Shown: positions 12,276 through 25,400 of the stretch, piece by piece
Numbering within the stretch: position 1 is the first letter of the stretch
Layout: each line of letters opens with the position of its first letter
From: Rotaria sp. Silwood1
Lineage: Eukaryota; Rotifera; Eurotatoria; Philodinida; Philodinidae
NCBI GenBank assembly: GCA_905250075.1
Contig: CAJNOP010000413.1
Span: forward strand, 119,934-183,933
Direction of reading: 5' to 3'
Length of the DNA stretch: 64,000 nucleotides
Notes under the pieces: model-generated
Databases searched by the model: none
Told to the model about the DNA's origin: nothing
The model's input: only the letters and a program-made list of their open reading frames with translations
Position numbers and translations under genes: made by a program

Positions 12276-13444
12276 CCCTGTTGTTCTTCATTTCTTTCTC
12301 GTTTTTTGTTTGTTATTCATTTGTGAAACTATGTGATAAAGTCTTTTAGACTTTTTTTTATTATTTTAATAAATTTTTCAACTTTATCTCATTTTTTTCA
12401 TATTGCATATTGGATCAAAATAGGAACTATCTAAATCTTTCCTAGTGTTGCCGAACACTACACTTGAGACATCCAACACAACAGGAAACAAGGGTATCAA
12501 TAACATTTTCGAACTCACTTGCGTCTAAAATATAAGCATGTTTTTAATACAACTTCTAAATCAATTCTATTCTGTAGAAAATGGAGTTATCAGAAGGTTA
12601 AACATTTTCAAAAGTTCATTTATCCTGATAGGTGTTTTGCAATTTTTCAGGAACAACCTTGGTTTTTTTGTGTAAAACTGGAATTCCAATCGATTTTCTC
12701 AGAAGAAAAAAAACATTTAAGCAAATATTGAAAAATCAATGATCAGCAGTTTGGACAGTTTTTGAAATTTTACTGCTATCTCTTATGAGAAGAAATCATC
12801 ATGTTTTACAATGAAAGTCTAAAATCACAGCTATTTTCTAGAATGTGATTTTCATTAATAACTTCTCCCCAGGTCAATCATTTCGATCGCCTGAAACAGC
12901 GTCTTATAAGGTCTAAAACGACTTTATTCCTGCATTAAACAACGAAAAAAGAGGGCAGTTCTCAGTCGTTTTTCGTACCGTTTAGTGTCTGAAATGTAAC
13001 GTGATCTGACGTTTCTGGTCAAATTTAGTTGTATCTTTACGTGTAAAAAGTCAATAGATAATTCAAAAAAATATTACTGTAATAGATTCTTAGTGAAAGC
13101 TGATCAAAAACGAAACAGAATCATTGAAGTTTGAAAAGAAATTAGTCAAAAACAAAAAAACTAAGGGTGTGGATGACGAGAGAATAAACACCTACACCCA
13201 CACACCATATCCCATACCCACACTCTTGATATTCAATAAAGACACAATGATAAGTAACACATAGAAAAAAGATGTGTCGACCGGTTAGACAATATTTAGA
13301 GAAGGAAAAAACAAAACAAAACGAATACATATTTATAGAAATAAATAGACACGTAATTTTCTTGTTTTCGACTTCATAGATAAATCTATCTGACAGAAAA
13401 CATTCTCTGTCATACGAACGTTTTTTGTTTTGTTTTGGACGGAT
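12276..13444. other. non-coding stretch
   Basis: AT-rich intergenic DNA between the decayed fragment and the 3' end of the Cav3 gene. The only structured item seen is the telomere-like repeat at 13164-13223. Confidence 0.6.
13164..13223. repeat. telomere-like G-arm/C-arm repeat (copy 6)
   Basis: GGGTGTGG, a spacer containing GACGAGAGAATAAAC, then ACACCCACACACC and CCCATACCCACAC. It lies about 220 bp beyond the Cav3 stop codon, so it may be in the 3' UTR or just outside. Confidence 0.65.
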
Positions 13445-16400
13445 CTATTGATTTTCTTTTTTCGATTGATCATTATTAATAATAAAAGTTGATAAACAAT
13501 GATTAGTATTATCATTAGTATGATAGTGAGTTAAATGTAAACGTCGTTTTGTTGGAATTTGTAATAATGATGTTGAAAATGATTCTCTTTTTATTGATTT
13601 TTTATTATCATTTTTATTAAATATTGTTGGTATTAAATTATCTTCTCTATGACGAATCTTTTTTCGATTATGTCGAGGAATTGTATTTGAACGATGATGA
13701 CTAATAAATTTTCTTCCTTTATAACCAAGATCATTAGTTTTTTCATTAATTAATGATAAATTTTCTTCATTTTTATTTGAAATAATTTTCTGATCCAACT
13801 CCGAATTCATTTTCCGAGATGTTGAACTCAATAATGATGATAATGAAGAAGTATTCACTTTTTCAATTGATTTACCTTAAACAATGAGATTTTAAATGCT
13901 AAAACAAATTCATTTAAAAGAAAAATTCTTGAAAATTCTATTACAAAATAACTGATTATAGTTAATTGAACATTTAGATACTATCGATAATAATATTCAA
14001 ATTCTTAATATGAAAAAAATGATCTAACCAAGTTTAAATATTGCGTTCATTTAAGCAGAGTATTATAATGCAATTCAATGCTCATTTTATGGCTTATAAA
14101 ACATTGTATCAGCAAGTAGACACATTCAAACTCGAAATTCTTGATAAGAGACGAATTAGACTTATCGATTCAATCAGATCTATTTATTATAGATATCGAT
14201 GTAGAAATCACTCAAATAGTTTACAGGAAAACCTCTACTAGTGAACACCTTCTTATGATGAACGATCTCGGATTCAACGGAAGGATTTTTGCTGTAAATG
14301 CTCCTCTCAACTTTGAGTAGTGAACGCTTTTATGCAGTCCCTTGTATACTAATGAATCTTTTCTAATGTGAACATGTTGTTTTGACCTGTTTCTATTCTC
14401 TGTCATGCGTTTTTTTATGCACTACAAGTTCATTTTATGTACGATTCAATTACTGTATTTGTGAAGTAAAGAATGGCATCACGATATGAGTTTACTTTGC
14501 AAGAAAAGATGCAATTAGTTCATGATAGTAATAATGGTGATGGTTTATCACAACATAAATCGGTCGAAAAATATAATATTTCACTTGGTTCTGTATCAAA
14601 TATTTTAAAACGTAAAGCAGAATATCTAAATGATTATGAAACAATCCAGAATCAAAATATTAAACGAAAATTGAAAGATGCTGATACACAAAATTTAGTA
14701 CATTTAAGGGGTGGACAAAAGAATAAATAAGCAAGCCTTATATAGAATTAATGTAAAAGTAGATATTCTGAAACACTTTATTTTACAGCAAATCGTGCAT
14801 CACCTCCATATAGTGAATACTTGTAAGCAGTCCCGATAGTGTTCACAATGGAGAGGTTTTTCTGTAGTCTTTTCTTAGCTATCTTCATCTTGAGAACGAA
14901 CCATTGACTGTTTCTATCCAAGTATTAACTCATTATTATTATATGTGCATGTAAGACAAACCTTTTTCTGAACATTCAGTTATTGAACTCATTGAATGAA
15001 ATGTAAAATTTGGTGGTAAAGATAATTGTTTTGTTAATGGAAAATACTTTATATTATTATCATTGAGAAACTAAAAGAAAAAGAAAATTTTTAAATAAAT
15101 ATAAATGTGTATATATATATATACATCGAATTCTTTATCATCAATTAATGGTTGTTCAAGATAATCTCTATCCTGTGCATCAGCTTCTAATTGTCGTTCA
15201 ATTTCTTCATCTATTTCTGTGTCATCAGACATCATTCGATTTGATTCCTAATTAAAATAAAAATAAAATATTAAATAATTCGTCAGCTGTTTTTTTTTTG
15301 TTAAATTACATCAAGTTTTTTCATTAATACAGCAACAACAACATTAACAAGAACAAATTGTGCCATAAGAACAAAAATAACAAAATAAATCGGTGCTAAT
15401 GCTGACATTAAATGATTTTTTCCACCATGTGGAGAATCATCTTGACGTAATGCATCCTTTTATATTAAATAATATATTAAATTTAAAAAAACAAAATAAC
15501 TACTAAAGACTAACTTTCATTATTCCATTCCAATTATCACCAGTTGCAATACGAAATAATGTTAAAAAAGCCATACCAAAATCTTTAAAATGTGCATGTT
15601 TATCAAGTCCAGTACATGGACGTTCTTCACTACATTCTAATTTTCCAAATAATTCAACACCAAGAGCAGCAAATATGAAGAAAAGAAGAAAAAATAAAAG
15701 ACCCTTAACATAAATAAATATTTATTATTATATTAATCAATAAGATAATATTATTTACCAAATTTCCAACTTGTGGAAGAGCTTGAATAACTGTATCTAA
15801 TAATGCTCGAATACCTTTTGCCATTTTTAATAATTTAAGTACTAGAAATTAAACAATTATTATTGAGAGATTGAAATACAATCAATTTAACTTTTCAGAG
15901 ATTCTCAACACCTCAGAGATATTCATTTCAAAAGAAATTTTTTTATCATAGATTCAGAACAAAGAATTTTCTGAAAAATATAAATACATTTTAATGATAA
16001 ATATTTTTGACTATTTTATTGTAACTATTCGAGATTCGTGTCTCAATTTAAGCTTTTTTTTAGATATTAGATACCATATATGTATAATTATTGATACATT
16101 TTCAGAATTATCGAAAATACCCAAGCAGACAAAACTTTTCAAAAACGCGTTTAAACGCACAAAAAAAGATATGAAATCTTGGGAAAATAGGCGTGCGTTT
16201 GGCTCACAATTGTGGTTCCCAACTGTGAGCCAAACACGTTCATATTCTCTGGATTCTAGGTCTCCTTTTGTGCGTTTAAGTGCATTATTGAAAAGTTTTG
16301 TCTGCTTGAATAGAAGAAGAATATGTATTGATATTAGATAAAATTCATGTAAGAAGAATTTGTTGAATTCTTTATCTGAATAAATGTTAGACTAGAATAA

Positions 16401-19400
16401 AATTGAATATAAAATACTAAAATAACCTCGTGCAATTCTGAGTACTCTCATAACACGTATAAGAGTTGGATTAATAGGAAGTATATGTCCACTATTCATT
16501 TTTTCTAAAACAATTCCAGCTATTGATAAAATAACAATTGTTATATCAAGTTGATTCCATCTTTAAATAAATGAAAAAAAAAATATTTCGAAAATGTTTT
16601 ATATTTTATAATAAAATACTTGTCTTTAAAATAACGTAATGGTCCAAGAGCAATTATTTTTGATATTGATTCAATAATAAAAACAGTTGTAAATACATAA
16701 TTACAATAATCAAGAGCCAAATCAAATGCCTATTAAATATGAAATAAATAAAAATAAAAATAAATAAAAATAATACCGGTGGCATTAAATAAAATTCTAA
16801 TGACATAGTAACAACATTAAGACCAATAACAGCAGCAATAATTAAATCAAAATATTTACTATTACAAATATTATGTAAACGTCTTCTCCATGGTGAAAAA
16901 TGTGCATAATATGGTATTTCACGCATACGACGTTTTTTACGTTCAATTTTTTTTGCACGTTTAGCTGTACGTCGAGCTTTTTCTTCACGTTCTTGTTCAG
17001 CACGACATTTATGAAAATTTTCAACAACAACACCAACAAACATATTTAATACAAAAAAACCAACAAGTAATAAAAATGATATAAAATAAACTAATTTAGC
17101 TTCATTATAGTTTCTTATTGGTTGCATATTAACATCAACAGCATCAATACCATTATACATTATTTGTACCCAACCATCTCGAGATGATAATACAAATAAT
17201 GATAATAATGCCTAGGTTTTTTTTTTTTTATATTCAATTACATTATTAAATATTTATTTATTTATTTAAATACATACTTGACCTAAATTATCAAAATTAT
17301 ACTGTTGATTTTTCCAACGATGATCAGTCAATTCTTCACATTGTTGTCGTGTTGTTACATTACGAGCAAATGGACCTTCACAATAATAAAATTTTCCTTT
17401 GAATAACTAAATAAATGAATATATTTTTCTTAATTTACAAATTTTTTAATAAAAAATAAAACAAATATGTTTATGTATCTATTGTCATATCGATGAAAAC
17501 TAATGAAAAACATCTAGAAACCGATCAGTCCAGTTGCCACGAAAACATTTAAATCAATTGAAGATTTCTGTTTTTTTGAAAATTTTCAGTTATTGACGGC
17601 GAATCTTCTGTCATGTTTATAACTATTCGGACATCAATACAAGGTTAACGTCTACAATAGATTCAGCCGACGTCGACCGATAATTTACTCATCGGTTTCC
17701 ATAACTGAGAGATATTCGATCAGATTGTATGATGATTAACTTAGTTTCTATTAATTAGATATTAAAAGTAAATTGAAATACTAAATTACTCTCGGGTTGA
17801 TTTATTCTATATTATGTCACAATTCAACTAAATCTAATAATAGATAAAATCCATATTTGTGTTACGAAATAACCATCATTTTCATTCATGCTTCTAGCAA
17901 ATCAATGTAAGCATTTCTTGATTTGACAATAGTTATATACGATAGTATAAAAAGAAAACTTTCAAGATTTAAATTCAAATAAATCAAGTATTTTTTGTTT
18001 GATAAGAAAGATAGAATTGATTGTGATGTATAGAGAAAAAAAAGCGTTAATAATACTATTTACCTGAACACCAAGTATACCAAATATAATAAAAAAAGTA
18101 CAACATATAACAACAATATGACCAATTGGTCTTAATGATGAAAGTAATGTTTGTACAACAAGTTTAAGACCAGGTGCTCGACTAATAACTAGAAATAAAT
18201 AAATAAATAAATATGAAAATAATATAGCATTATTTTTATTTTTGTATTAAACCTCTCAATGGTCGTAATGTTCTTAATAGACGAAAAACTCTTAACATGC
18301 TAAATAAACGTGTTGTTGCATCTGATTCAAAATTGATTGTTGTTAATGGTCCACGATGCATTGTAGCAAGATCAATAATGGATATAATAACAAGAGAACC
18401 ATCCATAAGATTCCATCCACTACGTAAATATGTATGGGATCCGCATATAAGTCCACTTGCTATTACTTTTATTAACATTTCAAATGTAAATATAATTGTA
18501 AATATAATATTAGTTAGATTTAAAAATTGTCGTTCCTAACAATAAAATCTTTCTTTAATGAAAAGAAAAAAGAAAACTTTATTTCATACAGGACTTGTTA
18601 CTGGTATTGATGGACGTTCCATAGCAAGTGTTATACAATTAAGAGCGATTATAAATAATATTAAATAATCAAATGATTTTTTTAATATTAAACATTGAAA
18701 TGCTTTACGAATTCTAAATAATCAAGAAAAATTTCGTTTCTTTTTTTTTTGATTAATAATAAATAAATAAATATTACCGATTTTCTGGTGAAAAAATATA
18801 AAGTGAATAATTTTCTCGTCTTTCAAAATGTTTATAGAATTGTTCTCCACATAAACAATTTAAACAAAATCGATTCGTCTTAAACAAAAAAAGACACAAT
18901 ATAATAATTTATTTAAATAAATATTCTTTAAGAAATATATTTAATTTCATCCTCACTCAAAAATATTCAAATAACATCTTTTATTCAGATTAATATCATC
19001 GTAGGTCAATGTTAGAAACTTTATTTGACGACATCCTATTGATAAAATAAGTGTTCGAAAGAAAAAATCTATTTCAACACTCATTAGAAATTATTCTTGA
19101 TAATGTTTTTCTAAGTGTCTGTCAATATATCGGTTGTAAAACTATACGCTCTAAATTCTCAGAAAACGAATTTCAATCCATGATGTTGATGTGTGCAAAA
19201 GATTTCGTTAAATATGTTTAAAATAAATATATATTGTCAAAAAAGATATGACTCGATTTGATGATGAATATCTTCGAGTATTTTCGTTATGGATACATTA
19301 ATTGTTTTGTTAATGTATATAATAATAAAACTAATGCCCATTTCAAAAAAACAGGCGATTTTAAATGGGCATTAGTCAATTTTGATTGTTCTATCCAAAC

Positions 19401-22400
19401 CTATAATTAATTAACACTTAAGTTTGAGTATTTCATCCGATACTATTCTTGGATTTAGTCGTGTATTTAAAGAAAAATGTGTATAGAGAATAAGTTAGAA
19501 TTGGGTTTAAAACTGATTAAATTTGATCAATATATTGAAAATAAGAGTGAAGAATAGTAAAATTAGAATTTTTTGATTTTTGAATAGTATGAAATAAGTA
19601 AAAATGAAAAATATTTGATAAATAAAAAACTAACTTGAAATATATTTTGATCTGTATTGTTATTAATATCAATTTGCATATCAGATTGATTATTAATTGT
19701 AGTTAATAAATTCGAATCATAATCATTAATTAATCGAAATGTTTTATCTGAATATTGATAATAATCATGTTTAGGTGTTTCATAAATACTTGTTGTTTCA
19801 AATTGATTTATTGAACAAGTTAAATTATCAAATGTTAATCGACGTTTATTAATTATATTGAAATTATTTTTTTCTTGTTCAATTAATTTTCCATCTTGAA
19901 TAATAAAACGTTTTGTTAATGATGGTTGATATGAATTAATTCTTCGTATTGGATTTAATAAATTTTTATCTTGTTTATGATAATAATATGTTCGATGATT
20001 AGGATAATAAATAGTTGTAAATGAATTATTTTTTTGTAAATTATTAAATGAATTATTTTTAATTGTTGAAAGAGTATGACTACGTTGAATAGGTAATGAA
20101 ATTTTTGAAGATTGTTTATCAATTGATTCAATACATGTATGAAAACTTTGTGTTGTTGATGATGATAATGATTGAGGTTGAGATGAACGAATTTTTATTA
20201 TTGATTTATATGGTGATGAATGATTTGAATTTGAAGTTTTTTTTAATAAACTTTCAACACCATGTAAACTTGAATCATTTTCATTACTTATTGCAATTCT
20301 TGGTATACTCATTATTTTTACTTCTTAAATAATATCAATGCTTTGTGTTTTTATATAAACAAAAATATATTTGATTACCTTTAGTTCGAGAATTTTTATG
20401 ATCTTGATTTGTTTGTTTATGAGATTCAGTATCATCATTAATTAAATCATGCGAATCAGCAGGCATTTCAATATCACCTGTAAAAAGTGCTTGTGTCTAA
20501 AAATGATTTAAATCAAATTTGAATTATTATTTAATTCAATTTAATTATTCTAACTTTGAATGGATCAACTTTTCCATATCGATTTGAATTTGTTTCATTA
20601 TCAGAATTACCACCCATTTTCTATTTATTTAAGAATTTAATTAATAGAAAACAAAAAATATTGTTTTTTTTTCTTTACTTCTGTCGAAAATCCTTCAACA
20701 AGAATAGCAACCAACAAATTAAATAAAACATAATTTCCAAATGTCATTAATGCAATAAAATACAAAGCTGCCCATGCACTTGTGTTTTCCATACCATTGT
20801 AAAGTACTTCATTCCAATCTTCTTGAGTTAAAACCTATTTTCAACATATTATTATGATGATGAGTATAAAAGCAAGCAGACATATAACTATAGGTATATT
20901 GTGCTAAATTCATGCAAATACTAATGATATATAAAACGAACAAAGAGAATGAGAGATAAATCTAGGAGTTTCCAAGTGGAATTAATCGAACGAAGGTCAT
21001 CCTCCTTCTGTCACTATTCAGAAATTTCAGCTTTTCTCTAGTGAAGTTCCATCGTTTTATTTTGCTTTCGGATTTTGAAAAAAGAAGCGATCAAAACCTT
21101 TGAAAATATTCTAATTGATCTGCTAAGTAATTAAATTTGGTTTGAACTGTACTGATGTCGATATCTCATTTGAGATAATAATATGTGTTTATGATTTAAA
21201 TGAACTATGGTATTATAGTAAATTCTACCTGAAAAACGGTTAATAATGCATAAGTTAATGAATCAAAATTTTTTCTGGGTTGTAAACAATAAAAATCTTT
21301 GATATGTGTATCATTTTTAAAAATATCATTTTCATGACATGTACAACATTTACATTTAATGTGAAGTTCTTTATGTGATGTTATATTGAATGCTTCTATT
21401 GAACAAAATTCACCACCAAATAAATGCATGCCAAGTATACTATATAGACACAATTATCAATAACAACATTAAAAAACACAACAATAATTAAACACAATTT
21501 TCTTTTTTTTTTTTGTGCATGGAATGATAATAAAAAAAACGAAAGCATGAACAATTAAAACTATAAAATTTACTTGAAAAACAGTTAAAATAGCCCATAA
21601 AAGAGAATCGAAATTTTTTCTTGAACATTCAAATTCAAGATGTTTGCTATGTTTTACTTCAACATATTTGCAAAATTTGCAACCAAAAAGATTCATACCC
21701 AATATACTGTAGAAGAGTTTTTTTCTTTTAATATTTATATTTATTAAAATATCTAAACACATTCGTTGTGTTTATTTTTTTTTTGTCTAGACTTACCTGA
21801 ATATAAAAATAAATAGAAGTAATAAAGAGAAAAATGTAGCTACATTATCCATTGTTTTAAGCATAACAATCTATACGAAAAAAAAACAAATCAATTAAAG
21901 CTATTTATTGAAAATTTTTCCAAAGTCTATCACTTTCTAAGCCAAAAACAATGCTACTGTATGACTTTAAATCTCGCTTTTCTTATTGCAGAAATCAAAT
22001 ATGAAAAATCTGGTCAGATAAAATTTTTACTCGCGCTTAGACCTTTAAAACAAAAAATAATATTGATGTATTATCTTGAATCGTGTGAGAGTTATTTCCA
22101 TTTTTCTGATCAAAAATCATGTTTTTGAGTAAAATAATAAATAAGTTTAGAAATTGAGTTTTTCATTCAAATCCAGAAATAATCGAATATTGAGAATATT
22201 TATGGGAAATTTTTGAAAGCATGCAATAGATGACGTAAACTAGCCCTTCAGTTCGTACTATATCATATAAAAATGTCTATTTCATATCAGGGCTCGAAAC
22301 GGGCCACGTGGCCCAGTGGCCCGGACCGACCCAACGTGGCCCGGTCCGGGCCAACGAATTGTTTTTGTTGGGCCGGGCGGGCCAATCGAGAAAGACCAAC

Positions 22401-25400
22401 GAGCCGGGCAGGCCGACCAGATTGTTGGGCGGCCCGGCCCGACAAGATTTTTTTTATTAAATTTTATAAATGTCATCAGGTTCAGAAATTATTACAAAAT
22501 ATATATCATGGAAATGTCTATGAAAGTATCATTGGATAGTACAGTAAACCAATAACCTTTTTGTTTATGCAATCTGTTATTTGTTTTCTTACGGTTGCTT
22601 TCATACGTAATCAACAAAAACTTCTTTCTGTTCGTTGTTTTTTCTTGTGATAAACTTCATTTATTCGGGGAATATGTAAAGCATTAATGAATACCCCTAA
22701 TCTTTTCTCAGATAAATGTTGATTTTTTTTCATGTGCAATGTGTTTTTTTTCATTTGTTCTACATCTAGTAGTTTTTTTGTGGTATTCGTTAATATCTTC
22801 TTTTGTTATTACATTAATGGTCCAATGTCATTAAATTCATCAATAAATTATTGATGTACTCTACGGAAATTTCTTTTGAAATACGATGTTTATTATGATA
22901 ATCAGTTCTGCAAAAAATATTTTCTAAAAAAAATTTTGTTGGGCCTAGGTTGGGCTGGGCCGGGCGGGCCGACAAATTTGATGGGCCAGGCCGGGCCGGG
23001 CCGAAACAACGACAAGTTGGGCCTGGTGGGCAGCAAATTTGATGGACCGCTTTGGGCCGGACCGGACCAGAAAATAGTGGCCCATTTCGAGCCCTGTTTC
23101 ATACTGATAGAAGTAACAAAATATTGATCTCAAAAACAGCCAAAATCTTTCCAAAAAAAACCAGGTAGTGAGCTGAAAATTTCCTGCGGAGGTCTGTTAA
23201 AATTTGATCTTTTATTTTTAAAAGCCTATATATATTCTAAAAGAGGAAACTTCGCTGCATCTTCCGATGATGAAAACTCAACTTCCATTACATTACAAAA
23301 AAAAACAAGGATTTTCTGAAGGGGGAGGACCCTTAAAGAATTGAAATATTCTTTCAAATATAAAACAATCAATTGTCATTAGATCTGCTTAATTATTAGA
23401 TTTACGAATATCAAGATTTTGTTTTTCGATAGTTTTTCAATAAAACAATTAATAGTTAATAAATATTATTAAAAAAAAATCGAAATAACTATGCTCAAAT
23501 CAGATAAGTGTCTGTTGATAAAGAATAAATAAAAAAGTTGACTTACCAATTGTCGTCTAAGTGTTGGCATAAATCTAACAAGTTTAAGTACACGTAATAA
23601 TCTAAATGTACGTAAAACGGATAATCCACTATTTTTATTTCCTTGTAATTCAATAAGACTCATGATAACAATGATACTATCAAATATATTATAAGCATTT
23701 TTAATATATTGAAGACATCCATCAGCAATTATTTTTAAAATCATTTCAATAGCAAATAATGATGTAAATACTAAATTACTATATTCTAATGCATTTGTTA
23801 ATGAATCAGGTTGTCCATGATATTCAATACCCATTGATAATGTATTTATAACAATAGCTGATAATACAATACGACGAAAATATTTTCCTGCAACAAACTT
23901 TGATATAGTTTTTTGAAATTTATTCCAATAAGACCATATATATTTATCCATACATATTGATATTTTAGATTTATGTTTTATTTGATTATCATCATCATCA
24001 TCATCATCATCATCTTGTTCTTCTTCATCTTCTTCTTTATTAATACTTAATTTATCATTATCAATTGTTTGACGATAACAATCACATTGATTTTCTAAAT
24101 CTAAATAATTTGATTTAATTGTTTGTTTAATTGATATATTATTTAATAATATTGATGGAATTGAATTATTATCTTGATCACAATGAAATGATGATGAATG
24201 TTGAATAATATCAATATTATCTAAATGAGCATTTGTTGTATGTATTGAATCTAATATATAAGATTGTTCAGGACTAGCAGCTGGTGCATCAGCTATTGAT
24301 GGAGATAAAGATGCTCCTGTTCTATTTGATAAATTATCACCTATTTGATTATATCGACAATTTGATTGATGAATTATATCAGGATTTGCCGATGAATATA
24401 AATTTGATTTTGAATCTCGATTTAAATGAATTTCAATTGTTTTCGATTTATTATTTACATTTTTTTTTCGACGACATTTTTTTTTACCAATTAAACGTTT
24501 TTCTGTAACCTATTAACAAATATATAAATTTATTCTTTATTTTTATAAATCATTACTCAATAAATACATATTTCTCTATCTAATATCATCTTAAATATTA
24601 TTTTTAATAATATCGTATATAGATATTCAACTTATCATATTGAAAAATTTGTTTTTTAAATATATAGAACGTAATGATTGTTTCATTTCCTATCGAAAGT
24701 TTGAAATTTCTTCTTAATCTTTAAAAACATCTTAATTACAGTTTATTGTCCTTCTAATAAAAATAGATTAATTAAGAAAGAAAAAAAGAGAAGAATACTA
24801 TTGAGAGTAAAAAATTGAACCGGAGAATATTCGATCAATAAATAAGTATTCAATCTGTCCACAGGTAACGCACTCACCCATTTTTGACTTTCTGATTGTT
24901 ATAACTCGATAATTTAAGGTGACAAAGAGTTGCAACTTGCACTGCAGCAAGATATATAAAAGTTCTACACAAAAAATACTTGATTTTGACTGACAAGTAC
25001 CATTTCTTCTCGTCATTATCCAAAACAAATGACATATCTATCAGTAGGGAATATACGAGAACCTATAAAAAGAAATTTTTAATCCATAAGTTCTATAGTC
25101 TTATGTTCAACTTTGGCCACGCTGGACCGCCGTTAGCTGCACAAGCTGTATTATATTATAAATAAAATAGTCAAATTTAAATAATTCCCTTGTCGGTAAA
25201 AAAAAAAAAGAGAAAAGACATTAGGAATTCATTTGAATAAAAATTTGTTGATTAATCTTACATTTGCATGATTTAGTTTATAATTTTTCCATAAAATATT
25301 AATTTTTTTATGTGCATGTTTGTATAAACGTTCTATATATTTAATTGTTTCTTCCCAACAAGAACCAGGTTCATCACTTAATAATGTACTTGATGAACGT

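Noticed and set aside
16842-18539. Other-frame ORFs on both strands overlapping the channel exons
   Set aside because: The Cav3 frame is established by homology to four-domain channels and consistent splice phases. These are shadows.
22273-23154. Frames giving Gly/Pro/Arg/Ala-rich proteins on both strands
   Set aside because: They lie entirely within the GC-rich subterminal repeats of a hAT element with clear ends and target duplication. The composition explains the lack of stops.
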